A DNA stretch of 64,000 nt from Neptunomonas qingdaonensis (GTDB lineage: Bacteria > Pseudomonadota > Gammaproteobacteria > Pseudomonadales > Balneatricaceae), in contig NZ_FOOU01000004.1 of assembly GCF_900113275.1 (NCBI RefSeq), positions 62,001 through 126,000 of the forward strand. Reading direction: 5' to 3'. The notes beneath the pieces are model-generated. The model was not told the DNA's origin and did not search any database. It was given only the letters and a program-made list of their open reading frames with translations. The position numbers were made by a program, and so were the translations under genes. Below, piece after piece: positions 38,040-47,125 of the stretch. The stretch's first letter is position 1, and every line of letters begins with the position of its first letter.

Positions 38040-39224
38040 TTAACCCTTAGCACGTGATAAATCAGGTAATGGTAAAGATCCACCGCGCTGAATAATCCGG
38101 GCTAAACGCTGTTTTCCATCTTCTACTGAGTCACGAATTTCTTCGGCGTTTTTAGTAGAAAGGACACGCATCTCTTCGATAATTTCACGTGAGCGCTCCT
38201 GAAAATTCACGACAGAATCAACCAGCTTTTTGACAGACTCGGCACGAATTGTCGGACCATAACCGGCCTTGATAGCGGCCTCCTGCACTTTTCCGCCGAT
38301 AGAAGCCAGGTCTTCCAGACTTTTGGAGACGCCGTCTTTCATGGCATTGAGTGTTTCAGTACTTTCGTGCAAACCAAACATGCCCGTATAAGAAGCGGTT
38401 AAGGCGGTAAATACAGACTCATTGGTGCCAAAAAAGGTGATGGATTGCTTATAAACACGATCTTTAGCGCTATTGGTTTGCATTAAACGCATCATAATAA
38501 CTTCAGAGGTGTTGTAGCTAACCGTCAGGTTATCCGACAAGTCTTTCGCCACCTGATAACGGTCTTCAGCAAACTGCAGGTTGCGCATACTCTCATCTCG
38601 CGCCAACTCAAGTACAGCACGCGCTGAGAGATCATCACCGCTAAATTGTTCAACCGCTTTACCCGCCTGTTCCAGCGCCTGTTTGGCTGTATTCCACAGC
38701 GCTTCTGTTTGCTTCAATAGATCAAGCGCATAAATTTCGGACTCTTTGATCGCGCCACGAAAATCCTGGTAGGCATTCAAAATCACTTGTTCGCGTTCAA
38801 TCTGGTCTTTTGAATCACGCGCGACTTCCAGATAGGTATCTTTAATCTTGTCAAAACGGCTGGCGATATCACCACGCGTTACTTTCATCCACATATTGCT
38901 GGCACGCTCAAAGGTATCGACCTTGCCATCTTCAACCTGCTCAACCATTTTTTTCGCATCATCACGAATGCTGTTAAAGGCTTCGGTGATCTCGGCATAG
39001 CGTTCGCCAATTTTCATCTGAGACACTTGTTCACGCACAATCTCATTAAAAACAGACGCTTGCGTCAACGTCCTGGCAATCGCCAATGTTTTGGATTCAT
39101 CAATATCAGAGAGGCGCTCAATCAAAGCGACCACGGGAGCCTCATCAACTTTTTCAGGCATCAGGCCCAAGTCACGAACCTGAGATAATGCTTTATCAAG
39201 GTACTTAAAGGTATTATTTGACAT
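38040..39224 (-). CDS. Alpha-helical protein, weakly TelA-like
   Basis: The 394-residue protein is predicted to be almost entirely helical, with no signal or membrane segment. The stretch around VSYNTSEVIMMRLMQTNSA and VYKQSITFFGTNESVFTAL is reminiscent of TelA/toxic-anion-resistance proteins, but the match is by eye only. Homologues are sometimes labelled cell surface protein, for which I see no basis in this sequence. It is the first gene of the three-gene leftward set; about 200 bp separate it from speA. Confidence 0.72.
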   Translation of the reverse strand: MSNNTFKYLDKALSQVRDLGLMPEKVDEAPVVALIERLSDIDESKTLAIARTLTQASVFNEIVREQVSQMKIGERYAEITEAFNSIRDDAKKMVEQVEDGKVDTFERASNMWMKVTRGDIASRFDKIKDTYLEVARDSKDQIEREQVILNAYQDFRGAIKESEIYALDLLKQTEALWNTAKQALEQAGKAVEQFSGDDLSARAVLELARDESMRNLQFAEDRYQVAKDLSDNLTVSYNTSEVIMMRLMQTNSAKDRVYKQSITFFGTNESVFTALTASYTGMFGLHESTETLNAMKDGVSKSLEDLASIGGKVQEAAIKAGYGPTIRAESVKKLVDSVVNFQERSREIIEEMRVLSTKNAEEIRDSVEDGKQRLARIIQRGGSLPLPDLSRAKG

Positions 39225-39372
39225 GACGACTCCCTATGAAGTTTAAACGAGCTCTTAATTTTAGATGACACTATAGATAAGAAAGATGTAGCGGAGATTA
39301 ACACGACAGGATTATGTGCATTTAATTTGATGCTGTACGCAGCAAAAACATTAATAGCGAGTGAAAATTCAA

Positions 39373-39409
39373 ACCACCGGGCCTGCTCTACAACATACAG
39401 CCCGGTGGT
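39373..39409 (-). terminator. Terminator-like hairpin after speA
   Basis: A perfect 10-bp stem, ACCACCGGGC (39373-39382) with GCCCGGTGGT (39400-39409), has a 17-base loop. On the - strand it lies 19 bases after the speA stop and is followed by TTTGAATTTT, consistent with an intrinsic terminator. Confidence 0.8.
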
Positions 39410-39427
39410 GGCTATTCACTCTCTTTT

Positions 39428-41335
39428 TCAGGTCTCTTTTTCGTAGTAGGTATAGCCTTGCAGGCTGGTATTGAAGGTATTGATCATTTGCTGACGCTCA
39501 CGGGCAGTAATCCGCCCTTCACGCACAGCACGCTCGGCGTTGTTACGGTAGCGTAGCTGAATATCCTTAGGATTGAATTCAACGTAGCTCAACACATCGG
39601 CGATGGTATCACCGTGAATCTCTTTGACGAACTCAAACCCACCGTCATTATCCAGCCTGACACTGACAACGTTGGTATCACCAAACAGGTTATGCAGGTC
39701 GCCCAGCGTTTCCTGATAAGCCCCCACCAAAAACACGCCCAGATAATACTCCTCGCCTTCATTCAGCTTGTGCAAAGGCAAAGTGCTGGTTGGCTCGGGG
39801 TCACCAATGAAGCGGTCGATCTTACCATCGCAATCACAGGTAATATCAGCAATAACCGCCTGACGAGTCGGACGTTCATCAAGCCGGTGAATCGGCATAA
39901 TAGGGAACATCTGGTTGATCGCCCAAACGTCTGGTAACGACTGGAATAAACTAAAGTTTCCGTAATAGATATCTGCTAATGATTCTTTCAGGTTAGCCAG
40001 CTCAGCAGGAACACGCTCCATGTCTTCCACCAGCGCAAGAATGCGATGCAGGATATCCAGAAACAGGTTTTCTGCTACCGAACGTGTACGTAAATCAACC
40101 GCGCCGCGCTTAAACAACTCGCGTATCTCATGACGGTAAAAGTGCGCATCGTTATAGCATTCCTGAACACGGGCAGGCTTTAAGTAGTCAATAATGCCAC
40201 GCAATTGGGTTAACTGATTTGGCTCATTGGCGCCCACCGTGCCTAGATTAACCGGCTCAAAATGCGTCGTATCAAGAATATTGAAAAGCAGAATGGAAGA
40301 ATAAGCGACAGTGGCTCGTCCTGATTCAGTCACGATCGTCGGGTGTGCTATGTTTTGTTCATCTAAGGTTTGCTTCAGTGTTTCAACGACATCTTCACAG
40401 TACTCATCCAGCGTATAGTTGCGGCTTTGCTCTCCGGCACAACGCGAACCGGTATAATCCACCGCCAAACCCCCACCCAAGTCGATATGCGTCAGGGCCG
40501 CGCCTTCTTTCAATAGATCCGTATAGTAACGGCACGCTTCAATCACGCCGCTACGGATCTCCTGAATACTTGGAATCTGCGAGCCCAAATGGCAATGTAA
40601 TAACTGTAAGCAATCCAGCATTTTCTCTTGCTTGAGGAGATCAACGACTTCAATTAATTGCGTCGCCGTCAGGCCAAAGACGCTGCGATCACCACTGGTG
40701 GAGTTCCAATGACCACTCACCTGAGTATTCATTTTAGCGCGCACACCGATGAGCGGCTTGATGCCCAGCGCACGACTGCGTTCTATAATGATAGGCAGTT
40801 CAGTTGTAGTTTCTATAACAAAGTAACACTCAAAGCCCATTTTGACGGCTTGCAAACCAAGATCGACAAACTCCTGATCTTTATAACCATTACATATAAT
40901 CAGACTGCCCGGCTCTTCCAGCATCGCCAACGCGGCAATAATTTCTGGCTTACTACCCACTTCAAGGCCATGCTGAAAGCGCGCACCAAAACTGGCTATC
41001 TCTTCTACAACCTGTGCTTGCTGATTAACCTTGATAGGGTATACACCGCGATACCTACCCTGATAACCCACCTTTTCAATCGCTTCGGAAAAGGCGGTGT
41101 TGAGACGGTGAATCTGTGCATCCAGAATATTTTCAATACGAACCAGCGCTGGCATTTTGAGATCGCGCTCATTCATGCCCTCAACGATATCCATCAGTGC
41201 TACAGAGCTCTGCTGCGTTTTAGCTGTCACCATGCCTTCAGCAGACAGGCCAAAATAACCATTACCCCAACGCTCAAGGCCGTATAGCTCGACCGATTGT
41301 TCCAGATCCCAATCAGCTTGATGAGTCTGATTCAA
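39428..41335 (-). CDS. speA: Biosynthetic arginine decarboxylase SpeA
   Basis: SpeA converts arginine to agmatine for polyamine synthesis. It is a PLP-dependent fold type III enzyme. The PLP lysine is in YRGVYPIKVNQQ (near 100). Other motifs are LEVGSKPEIIAAL, LHCHLGSQI, DLGGGLAVDYTGS, VTESGRATVAYSS and the C-terminal YLGVFLVGAYQETLGDLHNLFGD. It has 635 residues, the usual size. It appears monocistronic, with a strong terminator hairpin downstream. Confidence 0.96.
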   Translation of the reverse strand: MNQTHQADWDLEQSVELYGLERWGNGYFGLSAEGMVTAKTQQSSVALMDIVEGMNERDLKMPALVRIENILDAQIHRLNTAFSEAIEKVGYQGRYRGVYPIKVNQQAQVVEEIASFGARFQHGLEVGSKPEIIAALAMLEEPGSLIICNGYKDQEFVDLGLQAVKMGFECYFVIETTTELPIIIERSRALGIKPLIGVRAKMNTQVSGHWNSTSGDRSVFGLTATQLIEVVDLLKQEKMLDCLQLLHCHLGSQIPSIQEIRSGVIEACRYYTDLLKEGAALTHIDLGGGLAVDYTGSRCAGEQSRNYTLDEYCEDVVETLKQTLDEQNIAHPTIVTESGRATVAYSSILLFNILDTTHFEPVNLGTVGANEPNQLTQLRGIIDYLKPARVQECYNDAHFYRHEIRELFKRGAVDLRTRSVAENLFLDILHRILALVEDMERVPAELANLKESLADIYYGNFSLFQSLPDVWAINQMFPIMPIHRLDERPTRQAVIADITCDCDGKIDRFIGDPEPTSTLPLHKLNEGEEYYLGVFLVGAYQETLGDLHNLFGDTNVVSVRLDNDGGFEFVKEIHGDTIADVLSYVEFNPKDIQLRYRNNAERAVREGRITARERQQMINTFNTSLQGYTYYEKET

Positions 41336-41519
41336 AGCAATTCTCCAAGATTATCGATAGCCTGTTAAGGCAAAAAATGAGTCAAAATCAAAAAACGCGT
41401 CTTAATACCGACTAACGATACATTGACGCGCTGTTGAATCGAAGAATAAACACAATCTCTGTAGAAATCCACTGAGTCAATCTTACTGTCAGATAATAAG
41501 TAGCTAAATTAACCAGCCA

Positions 41520-42191
41520 TCAGGATAACAACTCATCAAACTGTGATTTTAATGCCGCCAATTGATTTTCTAATTCAGATACACGCTGCTCCAGCACTTC
41601 AATTCGTGAATCACTGTGAACCTCTCGGTCTTGAGGTAATGTGTCCTGAGATGGGATGTTATGTGCCGAATACTCGGCCATATCAATCTCACCACTAAAC
41701 AGATGCGCATAACGAGATTCGCGTTTACCGGGCTCGCGAGGCAAGCGCACTACATAAGGGCCATTATCAGGTTCACTTAATTGCTGCAGCTGGTTTTCGA
41801 CCTCATGGACATCGCTAAACGTACACAATCGATTCGTACGGCTACGTAGTTCACCCGGCGTTTGCGGCCCTCGCAACAATAAAGTACAGATAATACCTAA
41901 CGCCTGCTCACTGAGTTGAAGCTCACTAAATTCAGTATTGCAAAAGCGATGTTTATACTTGACCACCCGGCTGCCAAAGCCGACTTCCTCTTTTATCAAA
42001 CGTTTTTTAGCTAACTCGTCTAATACGTCCTGCACCTGTGTTTCACTCAGAGCCAGCACCGGGTCCCGGTTGCTTTTTTGATTACAGGCATTGGTAAGAG
42101 AGTTGAGAGACAGCGGGTATTGGTCAGGCGTCGTAATCTCTTTTTCGATCAAACAACCAATGACACGGGTTTGGTTCAGGCTTAAGTCCAT
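41520..42191 (-). CDS. YceH family protein (DUF480)
   Basis: The family is conserved in gammaproteobacteria, with two winged-helix domains and unknown role. The diagnostic N terminus is [37 protein letters not shown] follows, then [19 protein letters not shown] and a C-terminal coiled coil ([15 protein letters not shown]). From the ATG chosen here it has 223 residues, close to E. coli YceH. The 31 extra codons of the longer frame lack family similarity. Confidence 0.9.
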   Translation of the reverse strand: MDLSLNQTRVIGCLIEKEITTPDQYPLSLNSLTNACNQKSNRDPVLALSETQVQDVLDELAKKRLIKEEVGFGSRVVKYKHRFCNTEFSELQLSEQALGIICTLLLRGPQTPGELRSRTNRLCTFSDVHEVENQLQQLSEPDNGPYVVRLPREPGKRESRYAHLFSGEIDMAEYSAHNIPSQDTLPQDREVHSDSRIEVLEQRVSELENQLAALKSQFDELLS

Positions 42192-42624
42192 ATCCACAAT
42201 ATTTATCCTCTGCGCACTTAACAATGATGATGTCACGACTAAAGCTTGCGGCAAGCGGGGTGACAAAAGTTTGATATCAAGCACTTGTAATCAATAAACA
42301 GTTAATGACTGTCGTCTGAAAATTATCATTTACTTCAGCCCCCTAACAACATTTATATCGGCGTTATTAGCACAAGGCTGTTTCGCACCGCTATGCAGCA
42401 TTGGGTGGCTCACGCACTATTCAGGGGCTTCATAATTTTGTTCTGATTTTTAAACAGTCATTATTAAATGAATTAAAACATTATTTTTCAGCAACTTAAT
42501 AATTTAATTTCATTATTGGAATATTTTATGCAGCCCTATGAATACGTTAGAAGAATGCCCGCGCAGGGCAATCTTCCCTGTGGCGATGTGCAGTTGCGTA
42601 CTATCTATAGAGAGAGGAAGTATT
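42192..42624. other. Leader region of the FNT-kinase-cyanase operon with alternative hairpins
   Basis: About 430 bp lies between divergent yceH and the channel gene. Near its right end two short stems share the same GGG and cannot form together: TGCCC (42556-42560) with GGGCA (42566-42570), and CAGGG (42564-42568) with CCCTG (42576-42580). They lie about 35-70 bases before the ribosome site. The rest is AT-rich with no gene I can support. Confidence 0.45.
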
Positions 42625-43461
42625 ATGGCTTACCTAGTTCCGTCTGAATTTGTAACAAAAATGGTGGATGCCGGCGAATCCAAAGTCCACATGTCGACCC
42701 AGGACACGTTGATCAGATCCTATATGGCCGGCGCAATTCTGGCACTTGCCGCCGTCTTTGCAATCACGATTGCCGTTCAAACAGGTGTCTTTTTAATTGG
42801 TGCAATGCTCTTCCCTGTAGGTTTTTGTATGTTGTACCTGATGGGATTCGACCTGCTTACCGGCGTATTCGTACTCACCCCTCTGGCTTGGATTGATAAG
42901 CGCCCGGGGGTCACCATCAAAGGGATCCTAAGAAACTGGGGGTTAGTGTTTGTCGGCAACTTTGCCGGTGCGTTAACCGTTGCCGTCATGATGGCATTCG
43001 TTTTCACCTACGGCTTTAACATTGAACCCGGTGCTGTCGGACAAAAAATTGCCAGCGTCGGTGAAGCGCGTACATTAGGTTATGCGGAGTACGGCATAGC
43101 GGGCTGGTTCACTATTTTCATACGCGGCATGCTGTGTAACTGGATGGTGTCGATGGGCGTCGTCGGTGCAATGATTTCTACGTCAGTAAGCGGAAAAGTC
43201 ATCGCCATGTGGATGCCGATCATGCTCTTCTTCTTTATGGGTTTTGAGCACTCTGTCGTCAATATGTTCCTCTTTCCATCCGGTATCATTATGGGGGGTG
43301 ACTTCTCAGTAATGGACTACTTCATCTGGAATGAGATCCCAACGGCACTCGGCAACCTGGTAGGTGGTTTGGCATTTACTGGCCTGACGCTATACACAAC
43401 GCATATTAAAACAGTAAAAAAACGTGTCAGCGCACACGAACTTAATTCACGTCTTGCTTAA
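42625..43461 (+). CDS. Formate/nitrite transporter (FNT) family channel
   Basis: This is a pentameric small-anion channel with six membrane segments in 278 residues. FNT signatures are visible: LIGAMLFPVGFCMLYLMGFDLLTG, GMLCNWMVSMGVVGAM and FEHSVVNMFLFPSGIIMGG, with the central His of FEHS. The start is the ATG preceded by GAGGAAG; an upstream frame (29 codons) is not supported. FNT members carry formate, nitrite or hydrosulfide. Because a regulatory kinase/phosphatase and cyanase follow in the same direction, nitrite or cyanate is a reasonable substrate here, but sequence alone does not decide. Confidence 0.9.
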   Translation: MAYLVPSEFVTKMVDAGESKVHMSTQDTLIRSYMAGAILALAAVFAITIAVQTGVFLIGAMLFPVGFCMLYLMGFDLLTGVFVLTPLAWIDKRPGVTIKGILRNWGLVFVGNFAGALTVAVMMAFVFTYGFNIEPGAVGQKIASVGEARTLGYAEYGIAGWFTIFIRGMLCNWMVSMGVVGAMISTSVSGKVIAMWMPIMLFFFMGFEHSVVNMFLFPSGIIMGGDFSVMDYFIWNEIPTALGNLVGGLAFTGLTLYTTHIKTVKKRVSAHELNSRLA

Positions 43462-43471
43462 TTTTCCCTAT

Positions 43472-43506
43472 TAAAGCTTCAGCCAGGTAAATTGGCTGAA
43501 GCTTTA
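43472..43506 (+). promoter_or_regulatory. Perfect 14-bp intercistronic hairpin
   Basis: TAAAGCTTCAGCCA (43472-43485) pairs perfectly with TGGCTGAAGCTTTA (43493-43506) across a 7-base loop. It fills the gap between the channel stop and the ribosome site of the kinase/phosphatase gene. No U-run follows, so it is more likely a partial attenuator or mRNA-stability hairpin than a full terminator. Confidence 0.7.
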
Positions 43507-43516
43507 GGCAGAAGAT

Positions 43517-45238
43517 ATGACACAGCAATTAAAAGTATCCGTTGGCCAGTACTCTGATAAAGGTCGCAAAGAGATCAATCAGGATTTTTACGGATTTTAT
43601 AAGCCGCCTGAACCACAGCTCAGCACAAAAGGTATCGCTTTTGCGATGGCAGACGGTATTAGTAGTAGCGACGTCAGCCAGATTGCCAGTGAAACCGCCG
43701 TTAAATGCTTCCTGGACGATTACTTCTGCACTTCAGATGCCTGGTCTGTCAGACATTCAGCGCACCGCGTCTTAGCAGCGACCAACTCCTGGTTACACAC
43801 TCAGTCAAACAACAGTCAATTCCGCTTTGATAAAGACAAAGGCTATGTATGCACGCTAAGTGCCATGGTTTTTAAATCGACAACCGCGCATATCTTTCAT
43901 GTCGGTGATACCCGCATTTACCGCTTACAGAATAACGCATTAGAGCAGCTGACCAAAGATCACCGCTTATGGGTTTCACAGGACAAAAGCTATCTAAGCC
44001 GCGCCTTGGGTACAGGTACGGAGCTTGAACTCGACTATCAGTTGATGCCACTCAACTGTGGTGATATTTTTATTCTGGCAACTGATGGTGTTTATGAACA
44101 TACCGATGCGCGCTGCATTATCAGCGCCATTAAACAAAACTCTAATAACCTTAATGACGCTGCTAAAATCATCGTCAAAACAGCGTTCGATCAAGGCAGT
44201 CCGGACAATCTGACCCTGCAAATTATTCGTGTTGATAGCTTACCTCAACTCAATACTAATGAATTACATCAGCAGATTGATGAACTACCGTTTCCGCACA
44301 TTTTAGAAGCCAGAGAGCAGTTTGACGGCTATACGATTCTACGCGAAGTGCACGCCACCAGCCGCAGTCATGTGTATTTGGCACAAGACTCAGAAACAAA
44401 CGCCCAGGTCATCATTAAAACGCCCTCTATCGACCTACGCAATGACCCCAAATATTTAGAACGCTTCCTGATGGAAGAATGGATTGCCCGGCGCATCAAC
44501 AACGCACATGTTTTAAAAGCAGGGTTACAAACGCGCAAGCGTAACTTCATTTACACCGTCACTGAGTTCATTGAAGGACAAACCCTGACTCAATGGCTGA
44601 TTGATAACCCGCAACCCGACCTTGAGACTATACGCGGGATTGTAGAACAGATCGCAAGAGGTCTGCGTGCCCTGCACCGTATGGAAATACTCCATCAGGA
44701 CCTGAAGCCGGATAACATCATGATCGACAGCAGCGGCACGGTAAAGATCATAGATTTTGGATCAGCCAGAGTCGCTGGCATAGTTGAAGCCAGCGTAGAC
44801 GGCGAATACAACGATATACTCGGTACCGCATTATACACAGCACCTGAGTATTTTCTGGGAGAAGGCGGATCACAACGCTCAGATCTTTACTCATTGGCCG
44901 TCATCACCTACCACATGATCTCACGAGAATTCCCTTACGGAACCCAGGTAGCAAAAGCAAGAACCGCTGCTTCACAGCGTCGCTTAAGCTATCACTCAGT
45001 ACTGGATGACGAGCGTGAAACACCGGCCTGGGTAGATGAAACACTCAGGAAAGCCCTTCACCCAAACCCTTACAAACGCTATGAGGAACTATCAGAGTTT
45101 TTGTATGATCTGCGCCAGCCCAACAAAGCATTTTTATCAAAAACCCGTCCACCATTGATAGAACGAAGTCCGGTTGCGTTTTGGCAAAGTACCTCACTGA
45201 TCCTGAGCATCATCATTGTAATTTTACTGATCAAATAA
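43517..45238 (+). CDS. PP2C phosphatase-Ser/Thr kinase fusion, membrane anchored
   Basis: The 573-residue protein has three parts. Residues about 1-240 form a PP2C-type phosphatase with FAMADGISSSD, HVGDTRIYRL, LATDGVYEHTD and GSPDNLTL, which supply metal-binding Asp residues. Residues about 265-530 form a Hanks-type kinase with VIIKTP (ATP-site Lys), a catalytic loop ILHQDLKPDNIMID (HQD in place of HRD) and IIDFGSARV. The last 20 residues form a membrane helix (STSLILSIIIVILLIK). Such fusions accompany nitrite/nitrate-assimilation channels in other proteobacteria, to my recollection, and may tune transporter activity by phosphorylation. It lies between the FNT channel and cynS. Confidence 0.9.
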   Translation: MTQQLKVSVGQYSDKGRKEINQDFYGFYKPPEPQLSTKGIAFAMADGISSSDVSQIASETAVKCFLDDYFCTSDAWSVRHSAHRVLAATNSWLHTQSNNSQFRFDKDKGYVCTLSAMVFKSTTAHIFHVGDTRIYRLQNNALEQLTKDHRLWVSQDKSYLSRALGTGTELELDYQLMPLNCGDIFILATDGVYEHTDARCIISAIKQNSNNLNDAAKIIVKTAFDQGSPDNLTLQIIRVDSLPQLNTNELHQQIDELPFPHILEAREQFDGYTILREVHATSRSHVYLAQDSETNAQVIIKTPSIDLRNDPKYLERFLMEEWIARRINNAHVLKAGLQTRKRNFIYTVTEFIEGQTLTQWLIDNPQPDLETIRGIVEQIARGLRALHRMEILHQDLKPDNIMIDSSGTVKIIDFGSARVAGIVEASVDGEYNDILGTALYTAPEYFLGEGGSQRSDLYSLAVITYHMISREFPYGTQVAKARTAASQRRLSYHSVLDDERETPAWVDETLRKALHPNPYKRYEELSEFLYDLRQPNKAFLSKTRPPLIERSPVAFWQSTSLILSIIIVILLIK

Positions 45239-45300
45239 AACAGAATTTTAACACTGCGTAGCTATTGCGTAACGCTACGCCAAGCAAAAAGGTAATTGAT

Positions 45301-45750
45301 ATGATAAGCAGTCGTGAAGAAGTAACCCGCATGATTTTATCTGCCAAGGTACTCAAAGATATCAAATGGAGTGACGCGGCAAAAGCGATCAACCTATCGA
45401 AAGAGTGGACAACCGCTGCCTGTCTGGGACAGATGACATTTAATAAACCACAAGCCGAAACAGTAGGAGAACTATTTGGATTATCAGATGAAGCGATCGC
45501 CTGGTTGCAGGTAGCGCCCTATAAAGGTTCATTACCCACAGCAGTGCCTACGGACCCTTTGATTTATCGCTGGTATGAAGTTGTCAATGTGTATGGCAGC
45601 TCGATTAAAGAGTTGATTCATGAAGAATTTGGCGACGGGATTATGAGCGCTATTGATTTTTCGATGGATATACAACGTGAAGAAGATCCAAACGGCGACC
45701 GTGTTAACGTGGTTTTATCGGGGAAATTCCTGCCGTATAAAAGCTATTAG
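45301..45750 (+). CDS. cynS: Cyanate hydratase (cyanase) CynS
   Basis: CynS decomposes cyanate with bicarbonate to ammonia and CO2 as a decamer. It has 149 residues. The catalytic set is visible: Arg and Glu in PLIYRWYEVVNVYG, and Ser in FGDGIMSAIDFSMD. The N-terminal helical domain (EEVTRMILSAK...KAINLSKEWTTAACLGQM) also fits. The ATG chosen has AAAAGG about ten bases upstream; a 12-codon longer frame has no ribosome site. It ends the FNT-kinase-cyanase operon. Confidence 0.95.
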   Translation: MISSREEVTRMILSAKVLKDIKWSDAAKAINLSKEWTTAACLGQMTFNKPQAETVGELFGLSDEAIAWLQVAPYKGSLPTAVPTDPLIYRWYEVVNVYGSSIKELIHEEFGDGIMSAIDFSMDIQREEDPNGDRVNVVLSGKFLPYKSY

Positions 45751-45772
45751 TTTTTATGTCAGTGTTAAAAAG

Positions 45773-45802
45773 TGATCTTAAATCACTTCGTTTGCGTACT
45801 TG
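45773..45802 (+). promoter_or_regulatory. Candidate RpoE (ECF) promoter
   Basis: TGATCT and TACTTG are separated by 18 bases, with CG just before the -10 TA (TGATCY-N16-CGTA pattern shared with the rpoE promoter). It lies about 40 bases before the FAD-oxidoreductase start. The -35 overlaps a small hairpin (AAGTGAT-CTTAA-ATCACTT, 45771-45789) that could instead serve cynS transcript ending. Confidence 0.5.
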
Positions 45803-45841
45803 TTCATTTGTATCCATATAAATTTTTTAAAGCGGATTCCA

Positions 45842-46981
45842 ATGAGTAGCAACAAACACATAGCAATTATTGGCGCCGGACTAGCCGGCGCAACACTGGC
45901 GAACAAACTCATGAGCGCTGGCTGCGCCGTAACACTTTATGAAAAAAGCCGAGGCACCGGCGGGCGCATCGCCAGTTGCCGGCTGCAAGATACTTGTACA
46001 GATAAGGGGGCAAACAAGGGTGCAAACAAGAGTGCAGATTTAGGTGCGCCGTTTCTCTCCCCTGCTTCTGATGAGTTCCGCCATTGGTTAGCCCAGCAGC
46101 CTTGCGTTCGCCAATGGTCTCCCTGCATCTATGATTTTAATGGCGTTGCCTGCGAATCAAATGAAGCAAACAGGCAAAACCACTCACACTTTATTGCCAC
46201 GCCCCGGCAAAGCGCCCTCACTCGCGAACTGACACAAGGCGCAGATCTTCGTACCTCGGTCCGGGTAGGTCAGCTTTTGCCGGCACGTGATCAAGAGTCA
46301 GAAAGTAAACGCCATGAAGCGCAGCAGCAAAACAAACACAGCCAAGTATTACTGTACGATGAACACGGCAAACGCCTGGGTTGTTATGACGCAGCTATAG
46401 TCGCAGCACCCGCAAAACAAGCGGCCCCGCTACTGGAAACCGTCCCGCGTTTTATGCGCCAGGCAGAAACCGCAACACCCTCCATCAGCTGGGTGCTGGT
46501 ATTACATATCAACAGCACACTACCTATAACGGCAGAGCTAATCGAAGGCCAGCATCCAGTATTGTTTCGCTGTATCAAAGACAGCGCTAAACCTGCTAGA
46601 GCCAGTACTTCTGGTAACGGTAATAACAGCAATGCAAGCTGCGAAGTATGGGTCCTGGAAGCAACTCCTGAATGGAGTGCGCTTCATCGCGACAGCCAAC
46701 CCGAGTACGTTGCAGAACAACTCAAACTCGCCTTTTTATCCTTATTGAGCCGCGAATTTAACGCTAACCCCACCATCATGGCTGAACGCGTACATCGATG
46801 GCTATATTCGCGCCATACGAATCAAGATTCTGATCAGCAGGTAAGCCCGGGATACCTCTGGGATGCAGATACTCACATAGGCGCGTGTGGTGATTGGCTT
46901 GAATCTGGCGATATCGAAGGCGCCTGGTTAAGTGCGAATAAACTAGCCGATCAGGTGATTTCTCAGCTAAATCTCAAATAA
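45842..46981 (+). CDS. FAD/NAD(P)-dependent amine-oxidase-like (renalase-type) oxidoreductase
   Basis: The 379-residue flavoprotein has an N-terminal dinucleotide fold IAIIGAGLAGATLANKL and the second FAD motif YEKSRGTGGRIAS. The C-terminal FAD/substrate region ends in YLWDADTHIGACGDWLESGDIEGAWLSANKLADQ, as in the renalase-like family. The substrate is unknown. The ATG chosen lies 14 codons inside a longer frame. A 12-bp tandem repeat (46007-46042) inserts a KGANKGANKSADLG stretch into the N-terminal region. It probably belongs to the RpoE stress group because of its upstream promoter and its folE-phr neighbours. Confidence 0.85.
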   Translation: MSSNKHIAIIGAGLAGATLANKLMSAGCAVTLYEKSRGTGGRIASCRLQDTCTDKGANKGANKSADLGAPFLSPASDEFRHWLAQQPCVRQWSPCIYDFNGVACESNEANRQNHSHFIATPRQSALTRELTQGADLRTSVRVGQLLPARDQESESKRHEAQQQNKHSQVLLYDEHGKRLGCYDAAIVAAPAKQAAPLLETVPRFMRQAETATPSISWVLVLHINSTLPITAELIEGQHPVLFRCIKDSAKPARASTSGNGNNSNASCEVWVLEATPEWSALHRDSQPEYVAEQLKLAFLSLLSREFNANPTIMAERVHRWLYSRHTNQDSDQQVSPGYLWDADTHIGACGDWLESGDIEGAWLSANKLADQVISQLNLK

Positions 46982-47040
46982 ATGATAACTACATATCAAG
47001 TAGGCCTCATCTATACATCAAAGAGAAATCAGAGCCTCGC

Positions 47041-47070
47041 TAATCTAAAAGTGCGTTTATTACGTACCAG
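47041..47070 (+). promoter_or_regulatory. Candidate RpoE (ECF) promoter for folE
   Basis: TAATCT (one mismatch to TGATCT) and TACCAG are 18 bases apart with CG before the TA, the same geometry as the rpoE promoter. It lies about 55 bases before the folE ATG, leaving room for a leader with the AGAAGGA ribosome site. Confidence 0.5.
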
Positions 47071-47125
47071 AGAAATGAGCAAACGATAGCAGCGCAACAT
47101 TTTACCGGCCTAGAAGGATAAAATT

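Noticed and set aside
40658-41287. 209-codon + strand frame inside speA
   Set aside because: It is antisense to a well-conserved arginine decarboxylase and has no domain of its own.
42580-42600. Sigma-54-like TGGC...TTGC before the FNT gene
   Set aside because: The GG to GC distance is wrong for a -24/-12 promoter.
45771-45789. Hairpin AAGTGAT-CTTAA-ATCACTT after cynS as an intrinsic terminator
   Set aside because: The stem is AT-rich and no U-run follows; it overlaps a better-supported promoter -35, so I mention it only as an alternative.
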